Source: DATCZB01 sp035513215 (GTDB lineage: Bacteria; Pseudomonadota; Gammaproteobacteria; Steroidobacterales; Rariloculaceae). From it: 62,886 nt of DNA. Location: assembly GCA_035513215.1 (NCBI GenBank), contig DATKCK010000109.1:1-62886 (forward strand), given 5' to 3'. The translations under genes and the position numbers were made by a program. Below are positions 1 through 8,665 of the stretch, one piece after another (positions within the stretch are counted from its first letter, which is position 1; each line of letters begins with the position of its first letter). Under the pieces are notes generated by a model. That model was not told where the DNA came from. It did no database searches and saw nothing but the letters and a program-made list of their open reading frames with translations.

Positions 1-1
1 C

Positions 2-805
2 AACGAGAATCTGATGCTGATGGCCGCAGCGCTCCTGGTCATCGTCATCCCGCTGATCTTCTACCTGCAGCGGCTCAAGATCGTCGACCTGCACAACGAG
101 GACGTCCAGGCGGATCTGAGCGCCGCGAAAATGGGCGGCCAGTGGTGGGCCGGTTTCCGCGATTTCGTCACCAGCCCGTATCTCCTAACCATTGGCCTCT
201 TCATTCTGCTCTATACGGCGATCAGCGCATTCATCTACTTCGAGCAGACGGAGCTGCTCAGGATTTACGAGGACCGCGAGCAGCGCACGACGATACTCGC
301 CGTGCGCGATGCCATCGTGAACATTCTGACCTTTGGCCTCGGCCTTTTCGTCACCGGCCGGCTCGTCACGCGGCTGGGCATGCCGATCACGCTCGCTCTG
401 CTGCCCTTCCTCGCGGTTGTGGGCTTCGTCATCCTGGCCATGGCGCCTATTCTGGTCGTGCTGCTGGCCGTCGATATCGGCCGGCGGGCCGGCAACTACG
501 GTGTCACGCGGCCGGCGCGTGAAATGCTCTTTACGAGCATCGACCGCGAGGCGCGCTTCAAGTCCAAGCCTGTCGTCGATGTCGTGGTCTACCGTGGCGG
601 TGATGCCTGGTGGGGCGCCGTGTTTGCGTTTTTCAGCACGGGTGTCGGCCTCGGCTTCGTCGCCATGTCACTGATCGGAGCGGCGCTCGCCGCCCTCTGG
701 GCGGGCTCCGGGCTTTATCTCGGCAAGGTCTTCAATCGCAGGGAAGGCGCAAGCGACGCAGCCGGGGATACAACACCGGTGGGGCGCCAGGCGGCTGCTA
801 CATAA
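2..805 (+). CDS. MFS / NTP-NDP exchanger-like transporter, 3' part only
   Basis: The frame is open to the left edge, so the N-terminal part of this membrane protein lies outside the window. The visible part has about six hydrophobic segments. Between the first two it has the cytoplasmic stretch LKIVDLHNEDVQADL, and near the end RPAREMLFTSIDREARFKSKPVVD followed by VYRGGD in broken form; I associate these with the bacterial MFS group annotated as NTP/NDP exchange transporters (AAA-antiporter-like). The substrate cannot be told from sequence. The tail after the last helix (GASDAAGDTTPVGRQAAAT) is polar. The stop is TAA at 803-805, 90 bases before the EF-G gene, and a promoter-like sequence lies between. 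Family assignment is moderate; membrane transporter is secure. Confidence 0.7.
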   Translation, partial: NENLMLMAAALLVIVIPLIFYLQRLKIVDLHNEDVQADLSAAKMGGQWWAGFRDFVTSPYLLTIGLFILLYTAISAFIYFEQTELLRIYEDREQRTTILAVRDAIVNILTFGLGLFVTGRLVTRLGMPITLALLPFLAVVGFVILAMAPILVVLLAVDIGRRAGNYGVTRPAREMLFTSIDREARFKSKPVVDVVVYRGGDAWWGAVFAFFSTGVGLGFVAMSLIGAALAALWAGSGLYLGKVFNRREGASDAAGDTTPVGRQAAAT

Positions 806-819
806 TTCCGGCGCCGGTT

Positions 820-848
820 TTGTCCGTGCTCCAAAGTGTTGCTAGGAT
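820..848 (+). promoter_or_regulatory. Candidate sigma-70 promoter for the EF-G gene
   Basis: TTGTCC (820-825) and TAGGAT (843-848) are separated by exactly 17 bases, a good housekeeping-promoter geometry. The predicted start of transcription would fall near 855, about 40 bases before the ATG at 896, which has an AAGGGGG ribosome binding site a few bases upstream. Found by eye only. Confidence 0.4.
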
Positions 849-895
849 AGAAGCCACGTAAACGCCTCGAAACAAAAGCTACAAGGGGGTGTTCG

Positions 896-2959
896 ATGGC
901 TGAAGCGCCCGCGCGCCACACGGCGGAATCGGTACGCAACATCGCACTGGTCGGCCATGCCCATTCGGGCAAGACCACGCTCGCCGAGGAGCTGCTCGCG
1001 CTCGCAGGCGCGATAAAGAGCCCGGGCAACGTCGAGAAAGGCAACACGGTCTCGGATTTCACCGATCAGGAAAAGCGTGCGGGACACTCGCTCGAGGTCT
1101 CGGTCTGCCATCTCGAGCACGGCGGCGCGACGATCAACCTGCTCGACACGCCGGGCTACCCGGACTTCGTCGGCCGCACGCTCGCTGTCCTGCCCGCCGT
1201 CGAGACGGTGGCGGTCGTCATCAACGCTCAGGCCGGCATCGAGTTCGTCACCGAGCAGCTCATGGCGGCCGCGGCGGCGCAGAAGCTCTGCCGGCTCGTC
1301 GTCGTCAACAAGATCGACGAGTCCGAGGCCAATCCCGAGGCCGTGCTCGCGCAGATTCACGCAGCTTTCGGCAAGGAATGCCTGCCGCTGAATCTGCCCG
1401 CCAAGGGCGGTCAGATGGTCGCCGACTGCTTCTTCGAGCCGGCCGACGTCGACCCAGATTTCTCGTCGGTCGAGACGGCGCATACCAAGATTACCGACCA
1501 GGTCGTCGAGCTCGACGACGAGCTGATGGAGCTCTATCTCGAGCAGGGAGAGAACATTTCGCTCGAGCAGTTGCACGATCCGTTCGAGCGCGCGCTCAGG
1601 CGCGGGCACCTGATACCGGTCTGTTTCACGTCGGCTAAGACGAAGGCGGGGCTGCGCCAACTGCTTCGCGTCTTCTCGCAGCTCATGCCGAATCCGTTCG
1701 AAGGCAATCCGCTCGAGATTCGGCGCGGCGACAGTGACGGCAAGCCGTTCAGGACCGATCCGGCCGATGGGTCGGGGCATTTCATCGGTCACGTGTTCAA
1801 AGTCACGATCGATCCGTACGTCGGTCGGCTCGCGACGTTTCGCGTGCATCAGGGCGGGCTCAAGACGGGCGACCAGGTCTTCGTCGGCGACCGCCGCAAG
1901 GGCGTCAAGATCGCGCATCTTTACCGCGTGCAGGGCCGCGAGACACAGGAGGTGCCCGCGGTCATGGCCGGCGACATTTGCGCCATCGCCAAGGTCGACG
2001 GTGTCGAGTTCAACGACATCCTGCACACGAGTCACGACGAGGACAATCTGTCGATGACGCGGCACGCCATCCCCGAGCCGATGCATGCGCTCGCGCTCGG
2101 CCTGACGCAGCGCGGCCAGGAGAAAAAGCTGTCGGACGGCCTGCACAAGCTCGCAGCCGAGGATCCGAGCCTTTCGATCGATCACGACCCGCAAACCAAC
2201 GAGACGATCCTTCGCGGCGTGGGCGAGCTGCACCTGCGCATGGCGCTCGAGCGGCTGCGCGAGGATCTCGGCCTCGAGGTCGAGACACACGCGCCGAAGG
2301 TGCCGTACCGCGAGACCGTGACGCGGGCAGCCGACGGGCACTGCCGCCACAAGAAGCAAACCGGCGGCGCCGGGCAGTTCGGCGAGGTCTTCCTCAAGGT
2401 GGAGCCGCTCGACCGCGGCGCGGGCTTCGAGTTCGTCGACCAGACCGTCGGCGGGTCGATTCCGGGCCAGTTCATCCCGGCCGTCGAGAAGGGCGTGCGC
2501 CAGGCCCTTTCCCAGGGCGCCGTGACGGGGAATCCGATCCACGACGTGCGCGTCGTCGTCTACGACGGCAAGCACCACCCGGTCGATTCGAAGGAAATCG
2601 CGTTCATCACGGCGGGCAAGAAGGCTTTCCTCGACGCCGTCAGCAAGGCGAGTCCGATCGTGCTCGAGCCGATCGCGCGCATCGAGATCACGCTGCCCGG
2701 TCGCTTCGTCGGCGACATCAGCGGGCATCTCGCCGGGATTCGCGGCCGTATCGCGTCGAACGACGCGACGGCGGACGGCAAGTCGCGAATCACGGCCCAG
2801 GTGCCGATTGCGGAGCTCGATGATTTTCAGGTGACGTTGAAGTCGCTGACGGGCGGCGAAGGCGTCTTCACGCTGCAGCTCGATCACTACGCTTCGGCGC
2901 CGGCGCAGGTCCAAAAGACGCTTGAGCAAGCCTACCGCCCCTCACCCGACGCTTCCTAG
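896..2959 (+). CDS. fusA: Elongation factor G-like GTPase (EF-G paralogue)
   Basis: A 687-aa translational GTPase with the full EF-G layout: G domain, beta-barrel domain II, and domains III-V. The P-loop is GHAHSGKT (residues about 20-27), G3 is DTPGYPDF and G4 is NKID. Canonical EF-G has a histidine after DTPG; here it is tyrosine, as in the EF-G2/FusA2-like paralogues, so this is probably not the main ribosomal translocase. Family knowledge: EF-G2-type proteins bind GTP and ribosomes, but their role is less clear. The start is supported by AAGGGGGTGTTCG just upstream. No rpsL, rpsG or tuf genes flank it, unlike the str operon copy. It converges on mshQ with a 27-base gap. Confidence 0.9.
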   Translation: MAEAPARHTAESVRNIALVGHAHSGKTTLAEELLALAGAIKSPGNVEKGNTVSDFTDQEKRAGHSLEVSVCHLEHGGATINLLDTPGYPDFVGRTLAVLPAVETVAVVINAQAGIEFVTEQLMAAAAAQKLCRLVVVNKIDESEANPEAVLAQIHAAFGKECLPLNLPAKGGQMVADCFFEPADVDPDFSSVETAHTKITDQVVELDDELMELYLEQGENISLEQLHDPFERALRRGHLIPVCFTSAKTKAGLRQLLRVFSQLMPNPFEGNPLEIRRGDSDGKPFRTDPADGSGHFIGHVFKVTIDPYVGRLATFRVHQGGLKTGDQVFVGDRRKGVKIAHLYRVQGRETQEVPAVMAGDICAIAKVDGVEFNDILHTSHDEDNLSMTRHAIPEPMHALALGLTQRGQEKKLSDGLHKLAAEDPSLSIDHDPQTNETILRGVGELHLRMALERLREDLGLEVETHAPKVPYRETVTRAADGHCRHKKQTGGAGQFGEVFLKVEPLDRGAGFEFVDQTVGGSIPGQFIPAVEKGVRQALSQGAVTGNPIHDVRVVVYDGKHHPVDSKEIAFITAGKKAFLDAVSKASPIVLEPIARIEITLPGRFVGDISGHLAGIRGRIASNDATADGKSRITAQVPIAELDDFQVTLKSLTGGEGVFTLQLDHYASAPAQVQKTLEQAYRPSPDAS

Positions 2960-2986
2960 ACTCAGGGTCTACCTTCTCGACGCCGG

Positions 2987-5758
2987 TCAGTAGTAGAGCT
3001 CTCGGAGGTAGATTTGCGCGGGATCGCCGCCGTAGAGGCCGAAGGTGGCGTGACCCGACGGGTTCTCGTCGCCCGGCGCGGCCGCATCCCAATCAAAGCG
3101 CAACCAGGTCGGAACGGTCGAATCGACTCTGACGCTGCCGTGGTTGTTTGCGCCGGGCGCGGCGAGCGTCAGATTGAAGTCGCCGGCAGCCGGCGGCTCG
3201 GCGAACTGTTCCAGAAGCGGCGCCGCGGCGGGGCAGCCCGCGCCGCTCGAGCCCGGGGAACCGCTGTCGCGCACGCAGGTTTCGCCTGCGCTCAGGTTCT
3301 CCCTGAAACCGCCGAGAGCCAGATCGACGTTCGTCGTGCAGCTATCGGCGACGTTGGCGACGAAACCGATGCCGGCGCCGGCGAAATACTCGGCTCTGAG
3401 CGGCACGGGCAGGTCGACGAGCTCGGAGCCGACGGCGTTGGTGAATCGCAAACGCCCGTAGCGGATCTCGGCGCCGTCCGTGAACGCGATGCCGCCGCCA
3501 AGGCCGAATGTGGCCGGATTCGACGACGCGGCGACCGTGTCCTCGTCGTAGACCTCTATCGAGAGCACGATGTCGGCCGTGAACGGCGAAGGCATGCTCG
3601 ACCGATCGAATACGAGCCCCGAGCCCGAGCTGAACACGAGCGTCGCGATGCCGGGCGCCGTTTCCGTTACCGTCGGGTCGACGGCCGGTGACGCTATGCC
3701 GCTCGTATCGAGCAAGCCGCTGGCCGAGGCGTAGCTGCGGTTGGCGAGACCCGCCGTTCTCATTTTGAAGAAGTCGCCCGTGTAGTTGGCCGCGAGGTCG
3801 TTGGTCGCGGCCCGGGCCGTGGCCGTGACGACGGGTGCTATCGCGTAGCCGAAGGGCTGGCCCGCATAGGTGAAGCTGCCGGGGGCGCATTGCGTCTGAA
3901 GGAACGGCGCGTTGTATCCGAGCGCGAAGTGATCGGGCACGAACCGGCCGATGTTGGCCGTCTCGGCGCCGACGACATTGCCGGCACCGAGATAATCGCC
4001 GTCGGCGACGGACGGAACGAGGCGCATGATGCCGACCTCGGGCCAGTAGAAGTCGGTGCCGGTCGCGCTGCCGGCGCCGAAAGCGCCGAAGCCGACGGTC
4101 AACCCGATGCCGGGGCTCGCTCCGCCGACGGGCGCGATCAGATTGACGGCGAGGCCGACGCTCTCGGGCGCGGACTCCTGGCCGTAGTTCGGCGTCGCAT
4201 CACCCTCGGCATCGAGCGCCGTCACGGTCGCTCGAAAAGGCGTGCCGGCGCCGATGAAGACGTCGCCGAAAGCATCGGCCGCCGCGGGATTGGCGATCGT
4301 GCCCGCGCCGTTCTCGATATCCGTCAGCTCGAAGCTTGCCGGCCGTGAGACGAAACCCGCCGTCGCGCCACGAATGCCCTGCGGCAGCTCGGCGTTGATC
4401 GTCGTCTCGTCCTTGACGGCGATCTGAAGGCTGCCCGCGTCCTTGTACTTCGCTTCGACCTGCGCTTGCCCGTTGACGAAGCTAACGGCCTGCAGCGACG
4501 ACGCGGCTTCCGTGGTTGCGATCGTAATACCGTCAATCTCGACATTACGCAATCCCGATCCGGGGTTGAGATAGGTCGACCAGAAATTCAAGGCCTTGGC
4601 GCCCGCGTAGCTTTCGATGATGCCGCACTGAGGGTCGTTCGCCGTCTGACCGTAGGCCGCGATGTGGACAGTGAAGGGCGCCGCGGCCGTCTGCGCCTGA
4701 CTGAACGGCGCAATGACGCCGGGCGGCGGATTCGACAGAGGTACCGCCGTCAGGGTGAAACCCGACGCCGAGAAAGTCATCGGCCCTTCGCTGTCGGTAT
4801 CGCGCAAGGTCGCATCGTCCGCTTGATAGACATCGATATCGAGCGGAACGCTGCCCTCGAGGTAACTCAGTGAAAAGGTCGCCTCGCTCTCGCCGTTTGC
4901 CCATTGATAGCTTGCAAGGCCGTCATCCGCCGTCGCGTCATTGAAGGCTCCGCTTCCCGCAATCAGCGTCCAGCTGCCGCGGCCGGATTGCGTGTCCAGA
5001 GTGACGCTTTCGGTATAGCCGGTCAGCGGATTGTCGTTTGCATCCTCGACCCTGACTGTAATCGTTTCGGCCAGGCAATGGATGCCGAAAGTGTCGTGCG
5101 CAATGACAAAGTGGTCGGCGGTGTCGGCGCACGGATTCGTGCCGGACACCGTCAGGCTCAGGCGAGGCCTTTGCTGGACCTGTCCCCATTCGCGGCTCGA
5201 GTATTTTGATTCGTTGTCCGAGGACGTCGGGATGAGCATTAATCCGTGATCGGGAATCTCGCCGCATATCCAGGACTGAACCAGTGGAGTGATGTCGACT
5301 TGCGCCCATCCTTTTGCGTCGGCGATGAAGGATCCATGGATCGTGCCCGCGTCATAGTCGTTGCCTGTGTTATCCCAATTGACCGTGCCTTCGGCCCAGG
5401 CATCGGTGACCGCGTAGATATTGACCGGCAGCCCGGTGTCGTCCTCGCCTGTGATTCGAGTCCAGACTTCGGCCAGAGTGATGTTTGCGTTCGGCGCGAG
5501 GCCCGAGAGATCGAAGGCATAAACGGCGCGAAAGTTGTCTGTCGGTTTCTTCTTGATCGACAGCTCGGGATCACTGCCGTGATTTTCCATGGGCGCCGCT
5601 TCCTTGAGCCAGGCGTCTGCGATCGCGTTGCTGAAGCCCTGAGCGGATGCCGTTGGCGTTGAAAGCCAAAGCACGACGGGCAAAGCCACCGACAGGAAAC
5701 GCGACGTGCCGAAATACCGACCGCCGCTTGAACAGGAACTGCGTCCGAGAACAGGCAT
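2987..5758 (-). CDS. mshQ: MshQ-like MSHA locus protein (DNRLRE + DUF6701)
   Basis: A 923-aa exported protein that ends the MSHA pilus operon. The N-terminus is a long signal peptide ending near STPTASAQG. Residues about 45-210 look like a DNRLRE/CBM96-type beta domain (AIADAWLKEAAP, YAFDLSGL, WAEGTVNWDNTG, GLMLIPTS). The rest is beta-rich repeats leading into a C-terminal DUF6701 region with the recurrent FVPDHFALGYN motif and paired cysteines, typical of MshQ. MshQ is usually the last, least understood gene of MSHA loci; a surface or tip adhesin role is inferred. It follows mshP by 8 bases and has an ATG start. The stop is close to the end of the convergent EF-G gene. Confidence 0.85.
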   Translation of the reverse strand: MPVLGRSSCSSGGRYFGTSRFLSVALPVVLWLSTPTASAQGFSNAIADAWLKEAAPMENHGSDPELSIKKKPTDNFRAVYAFDLSGLAPNANITLAEVWTRITGEDDTGLPVNIYAVTDAWAEGTVNWDNTGNDYDAGTIHGSFIADAKGWAQVDITPLVQSWICGEIPDHGLMLIPTSSDNESKYSSREWGQVQQRPRLSLTVSGTNPCADTADHFVIAHDTFGIHCLAETITVRVEDANDNPLTGYTESVTLDTQSGRGSWTLIAGSGAFNDATADDGLASYQWANGESEATFSLSYLEGSVPLDIDVYQADDATLRDTDSEGPMTFSASGFTLTAVPLSNPPPGVIAPFSQAQTAAAPFTVHIAAYGQTANDPQCGIIESYAGAKALNFWSTYLNPGSGLRNVEIDGITIATTEAASSLQAVSFVNGQAQVEAKYKDAGSLQIAVKDETTINAELPQGIRGATAGFVSRPASFELTDIENGAGTIANPAAADAFGDVFIGAGTPFRATVTALDAEGDATPNYGQESAPESVGLAVNLIAPVGGASPGIGLTVGFGAFGAGSATGTDFYWPEVGIMRLVPSVADGDYLGAGNVVGAETANIGRFVPDHFALGYNAPFLQTQCAPGSFTYAGQPFGYAIAPVVTATARAATNDLAANYTGDFFKMRTAGLANRSYASASGLLDTSGIASPAVDPTVTETAPGIATLVFSSGSGLVFDRSSMPSPFTADIVLSIEVYDEDTVAASSNPATFGLGGGIAFTDGAEIRYGRLRFTNAVGSELVDLPVPLRAEYFAGAGIGFVANVADSCTTNVDLALGGFRENLSAGETCVRDSGSPGSSGAGCPAAAPLLEQFAEPPAAGDFNLTLAAPGANNHGSVRVDSTVPTWLRFDWDAAAPGDENPSGHATFGLYGGDPAQIYLRELYY

Positions 5759-5766
5759 CTGTGATC

Positions 5767-6186
5767 CTAAGTCTCGTCAGTGATCTTCGCTTCGAGGCGG
5801 CGCGAGACGTAATCGGCCTGGCCATAGGCGCCCCACTCAGCCAGCGCCTCGATGACGAAGACCTCGATCGTGGCGCCGCCCTCGAGATGCGTCGACTGCG
5901 CACAGGAAACGTCGACGCTGAACCCGGCCGCGCCGCCCTCGGTCAACGCCAGCGTCGTCGTCGCGCACGAGCCGCCGTTGAGCGCGCGGTGCGCGCCCCA
6001 GGCGATGCCCGATCTCGCCGCATGAAAGGCCTGCGACGCGAGCAGGGCGGAGCTGACCGTCTGCTGCTGCATGAGCGTGAGGCGGACGGCGAAGGCGCCG
6101 AGCACGGCCAGCACGACGAGCAGAAAGACGGCAACGACGAGCGTCGCGCCCCGCTGACCACGGCGATTCGACAGGCGCTCGTTCAC
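5767..6186 (-). CDS. mshP: MSHA biogenesis protein MshP (PilX-like minor pilin)
   Basis: A 139-aa protein with a basic leader, RGQRGATLVVAVFLLVV, which is a prepilin-like start followed by a single hydrophobic helix that would sit in the membrane and then pack into the pilus. The remainder is a small periplasmic domain with three cysteines. It matches the position and form of MshP in Vibrio and Shewanella MSHA loci. The GTG start (6184-6186) overlaps the mshO stop in a GTGA arrangement, so translation is probably coupled. Function as a minor pilin is inferred from family and position. Confidence 0.85.
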   Translation of the reverse strand: MNERLSNRRGQRGATLVVAVFLLVVLAVLGAFAVRLTLMQQQTVSSALLASQAFHAARSGIAWGAHRALNGGSCATTTLALTEGGAAGFSVDVSCAQSTHLEGGATIEVFVIEALAEWGAYGQADYVSRRLEAKITDET

Positions 6187-7040
6187 GGCGCGTTGTCCAC
6201 ATGAACCTGGTCGAGCAGCGAGATTGTCTCGCCCTGCTCCCCGACGGCGATCGCGATCGTCACGAGGCCCGCCCGTTCCGATGTGCCGGACGAATAGCTG
6301 AAGCCGCAGCCCGTGATCCGCCCGGCGACGAGACTCGCCGATGCGCCGGCCGCGAGCAGCTCCGCGCCGCTGTCGCGGGCGCTGTGATCGTCGGCGATCG
6401 TGTATCCCGTATAGCGCGTCAGGGAGCCTGCGACCGCATCGCAGACATAGCTGACCGGGCCGTCGACGAGGTAGACGCGCTGTGTCGGCGAGCCGAACGC
6501 AAACCGAAACGGCGGCGAGACAGTCACGCGATCCTCGCCCGCGAACGCATCGGCGGCGATCGCGATCTGCGTCCCCGCCGGCGTCATGACGTTGGCGAGC
6601 TCGTAGGCGTCGGCGCCCGTGACGCCGACGTTGTAGATCGCCAGATGATGACTCGTCGAGCTGAACGGTTTCGCCACCTGCGTGAACGGGCCGATGACGT
6701 TGAACGAGCCGTCCGCCGCCGAGAGATCGAGAATCTGATCGGGCGTGCCCGGCGCGTTGTGGCGGTAGCGTGCGCCGTCGACCGTGCCGAGCAGCTCGAG
6801 CGCCGATACCGGACCGCTGCCCGCCACGCGAATGCTGTTCGGCAACGCGCGGCGGATGTCGCGGCCCATGCGAGCGAGCGCCGCGTTGGCCGATCCGACG
6901 AGCTCGACGCGCCTGGCCTGATCGTTGAATCCCTGCACGGGACCGGTGATGAACATCGCGGCGAACGAGACGACGACGGCGCTGACGGCGAGCGTCACGA
7001 CGAGCTCGACGAGCGTGAAGCCGCGATTGCCGCCGCCCAT
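6183..7040 (-). CDS. mshO: MSHA biogenesis protein MshO (prepilin)
   Basis: A type IV prepilin-like protein of 285 aa. I place the start at the ATG at 7038-7040 (MGGGNRGFTLVELV), since this gives the short basic leader and G^FTLVE prepilin peptidase site; the open frame further upstream is arginine/serine/threonine-rich and lies inside mshD in another frame. A hydrophobic helix follows, then a large globular domain with two cysteines (SYVCDAV and ITGCGFSYSS). MshO is a minor pilin of the MSHA system. It starts 5 bases after the mshD stop codon and overlaps mshP. Confidence 0.87.
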   Translation of the reverse strand: MGGGNRGFTLVELVVTLAVSAVVVSFAAMFITGPVQGFNDQARRVELVGSANAALARMGRDIRRALPNSIRVAGSGPVSALELLGTVDGARYRHNAPGTPDQILDLSAADGSFNVIGPFTQVAKPFSSTSHHLAIYNVGVTGADAYELANVMTPAGTQIAIAADAFAGEDRVTVSPPFRFAFGSPTQRVYLVDGPVSYVCDAVAGSLTRYTGYTIADDHSARDSGAELLAAGASASLVAGRITGCGFSYSSGTSERAGLVTIAIAVGEQGETISLLDQVHVDNAP

Positions 7041-7044
7041 GACC

Positions 7045-7506
7045 TTAGAGCCTCGTCCGATAGCCGCTGAGCATGTAGTCGACGGCGGACGCGAACTGCA
7101 CCCGCACGTCGATGCGGTAAGCGTCGGCGGCTCCGATGCCCGGCAGGGCCGAGCTCGCATTGACGGCGACGGAGACGGTGTAGCCCGCGAGATCCGGTAT
7201 CGGATTGCCGAACTGATCGGCCGCGCCGGCATCGACGAGACCGTCGTAGTCGTCGACGTCGTCGAAGTTCGCCCGGCCGATCTCGCCGTCGGCGCCGTCG
7301 GGGTCCGCGAAAGCCTTGAGCGAGATCTCCTCGAGATAGGCCTCGGCAATCGTGATGCCCTGGCTCACGATCATCGCGTCCGCGCTCGCGCCGACATTGC
7401 GGGCGAGCACGCCGAGGACGGCGCTGACGGCGATCGCGATGACGACGATCGCGATCACGACCTCGATCAGCGTCATGCCGCCCTGCTTTCGAGCCTCGAG
7501 CCTCAT
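7045..7506 (-). CDS. mshD: MSHA prepilin MshD
   Basis: A 153-aa minor prepilin. The leader is MRLEARKQGG followed by MTLIEVVIAIVVIAIAVS, giving a G^MTLIE processing site for a PilD-type peptidase and a methylatable Met+1 with Glu+5. The C-terminal domain is acidic (FDDVDDYDGLVDAG). It overlaps mshC by ATGA. Placed as MshD from the order mshA-C-D-O-P-Q. Confidence 0.87.
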   Translation of the reverse strand: MRLEARKQGGMTLIEVVIAIVVIAIAVSAVLGVLARNVGASADAMIVSQGITIAEAYLEEISLKAFADPDGADGEIGRANFDDVDDYDGLVDAGAADQFGNPIPDLAGYTVSVAVNASSALPGIGAADAYRIDVRVQFASAVDYMLSGYRTRL

Positions 7507-7994
7507 GGCGTCGCGACGTATCCGGTCCCGGCCGCTACCGTCAGCGAGTACGGGCCAACGAGAATCGACTGATCGGACGCGAGCCCCGTCGCGCCGACGG
7601 GATGGAAGACAATGGTGACGGCCGGCGAGGCGCTGACGCCGGCGGGCGCCGTGCCCGCGAGCGTCGAGCCGTCGCCGAGCCTGACGGGCTGTCCCCAGCT
7701 CGTATCGGCCGGGTTGCAGCGCCCGCCCGCCGGCTGCTGGTGCTCGGCCGCGTAGCTCGATACGGCCAGCGTGAACCGGACCGGGCAGCCGGTCGCAACG
7801 GCGGCGAACTGCGCGAGGCGCAGCGCGGCGGCCACCTCTTCGTAGTAACCGCGCTCGGCGAAGCTGCGGTTGTCGAAGAAGCGCGGCATCGCCATCGCGC
7901 CGAGGATTCCGACGATGACGATGACGACGATGAGCTCGACGAGCGTGAAGCCCGAGTCAATCGCGATATGCCGTGTCGACTTGGGTCGCTGCAT
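7503..7994 (-). CDS. mshC: MSHA prepilin MshC (GspH/FimT-like)
   Basis: A 163-aa prepilin with leader SGFTLVELIVVIVIVGILG and then MAMPRFFDNRSFAERGYYEE, which resembles GspH/FimT minor pilins. Two cysteines (ATGCPV and GRCNPAD) could pair. The ATG at 7992-7994 lies 83 bases downstream of the mshA stop, and a strong hairpin lies in that gap. Likely a minor pilin that starts pilus assembly; inferred from family. Confidence 0.87.
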   Translation of the reverse strand: MQRPKSTRHIAIDSGFTLVELIVVIVIVGILGAMAMPRFFDNRSFAERGYYEEVAAALRLAQFAAVATGCPVRFTLAVSSYAAEHQQPAGGRCNPADTSWGQPVRLGDGSTLAGTAPAGVSASPAVTIVFHPVGATGLASDQSILVGPYSLTVAAGTGYVATP

Positions 7995-8025
7995 GGTGCT
8001 CTGGAATCGTCGGCTTCAAACGCAA

Positions 8026-8050
8026 CAAAGGCGCCGCCGGGGCGCCTTTG
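8026..8050 (-). terminator. Hairpin between mshA and mshC (partial terminator or mRNA-stability element)
   Basis: CAAAGGCGCC and its exact reverse complement flank a 5-base loop (10-bp perfect stem). In the direction of transcription it is followed by TTGCGTTTG rather than a run of T, so it would be a leaky terminator or a 3' stabiliser. This could explain how the major pilin is made in excess over minor pilins. Confidence 0.55.
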
Positions 8051-8077
8051 CTGGAAAGACGAGGGCGCCCGCTCGGG

Positions 8078-8503
8078 TCAGCAAGTCGTCGAGAGCACCA
8101 CGATACCGGGTGACTGCCCGGCAGCCGCGGGAGCCGTATAGGTCACGCGGCAGTTGGTGTTGTCGTTGGCACCGTCCTTGGTCCAGACGCCACCGGCGAA
8201 CGTGAAGCCCGTCGCGTCGGAGAGCACGTCCTCGATCGAGACGGCCGTCGGATAGCCGTTCGCGATGTCGATCGCCTGGCCTTCCATGTCCACGGGATCG
8301 TCGCCCGTCGCAAGCCAGAGCGCGTGCGCAAGCGCCGCACCCGAGCGAACGCTGCCGCCGAGGGCTTCGGTCGCCGCGGCGCGAGCTTCGACTTCGAGCG
8401 AGGCGAAACGGGGAATGGCGAAGGCCGCGAGAATCGCCAGAATCGTGATCACCACGACCAGTTCGATGAGCGTGAAACCACTCTGCTTAGCTTGCATGCG
8501 CAT
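8078..8503 (-). CDS. mshA: MSHA major pilin MshA
   Basis: A 141-aa type IVa-like pilin: leader MRMQAKQSG then FTLIELVVVITILAILA (cleavage before F, Glu+5), the N-terminal helix, and a short globular domain with a C-terminal cysteine pair (NTNCRVTY ... STTC at the very end) forming the D-region loop. The ATG at 8501-8503 is chosen because GGAG lies 9 bases upstream; a second in-frame ATG at 8495-8497 is possible. Its separate upstream gap of about 160 bases and the hairpin after it suggest a higher expression level than its neighbours. MshA of Vibrio attaches cells to chitin and surfaces; that role is carried over by homology. Confidence 0.9.
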   Translation of the reverse strand: MRMQAKQSGFTLIELVVVITILAILAAFAIPRFASLEVEARAAATEALGGSVRSGAALAHALWLATGDDPVDMEGQAIDIANGYPTAVSIEDVLSDATGFTFAGGVWTKDGANDNTNCRVTYTAPAAAGQSPGIVVLSTTC

Positions 8504-8665
8504 GAGCCGTGTCTCCAAAACTTCGTGTTGTGCAGTATCGAAAAGCGTTGCCGGGCCAGGCCGGACTCGTGGGCGAAATCCTAGTTGACAGAATGGCTTA
8601 GCGGCGTGATCGAGCGCTCAGCACGCGCTCTGACAAACGTGACCTCCGTCCCAAAACGGCAGGCT

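Noticed and set aside
842..2929. 695-codon open frame on the minus strand opposite the EF-G gene
   Set aside because: Arg/Leu/Asp-rich composition typical of antisense frames in GC-rich DNA; the + strand protein is clearly EF-G.
8504..8665. Possible sigma-54 promoter upstream of mshA (TGGCCCGGCAACGCTT on the minus strand)
   Set aside because: The GG and GC elements are separated by 9 rather than 10 bases and the -12 part is not TTGC, so the match is too poor to annotate.
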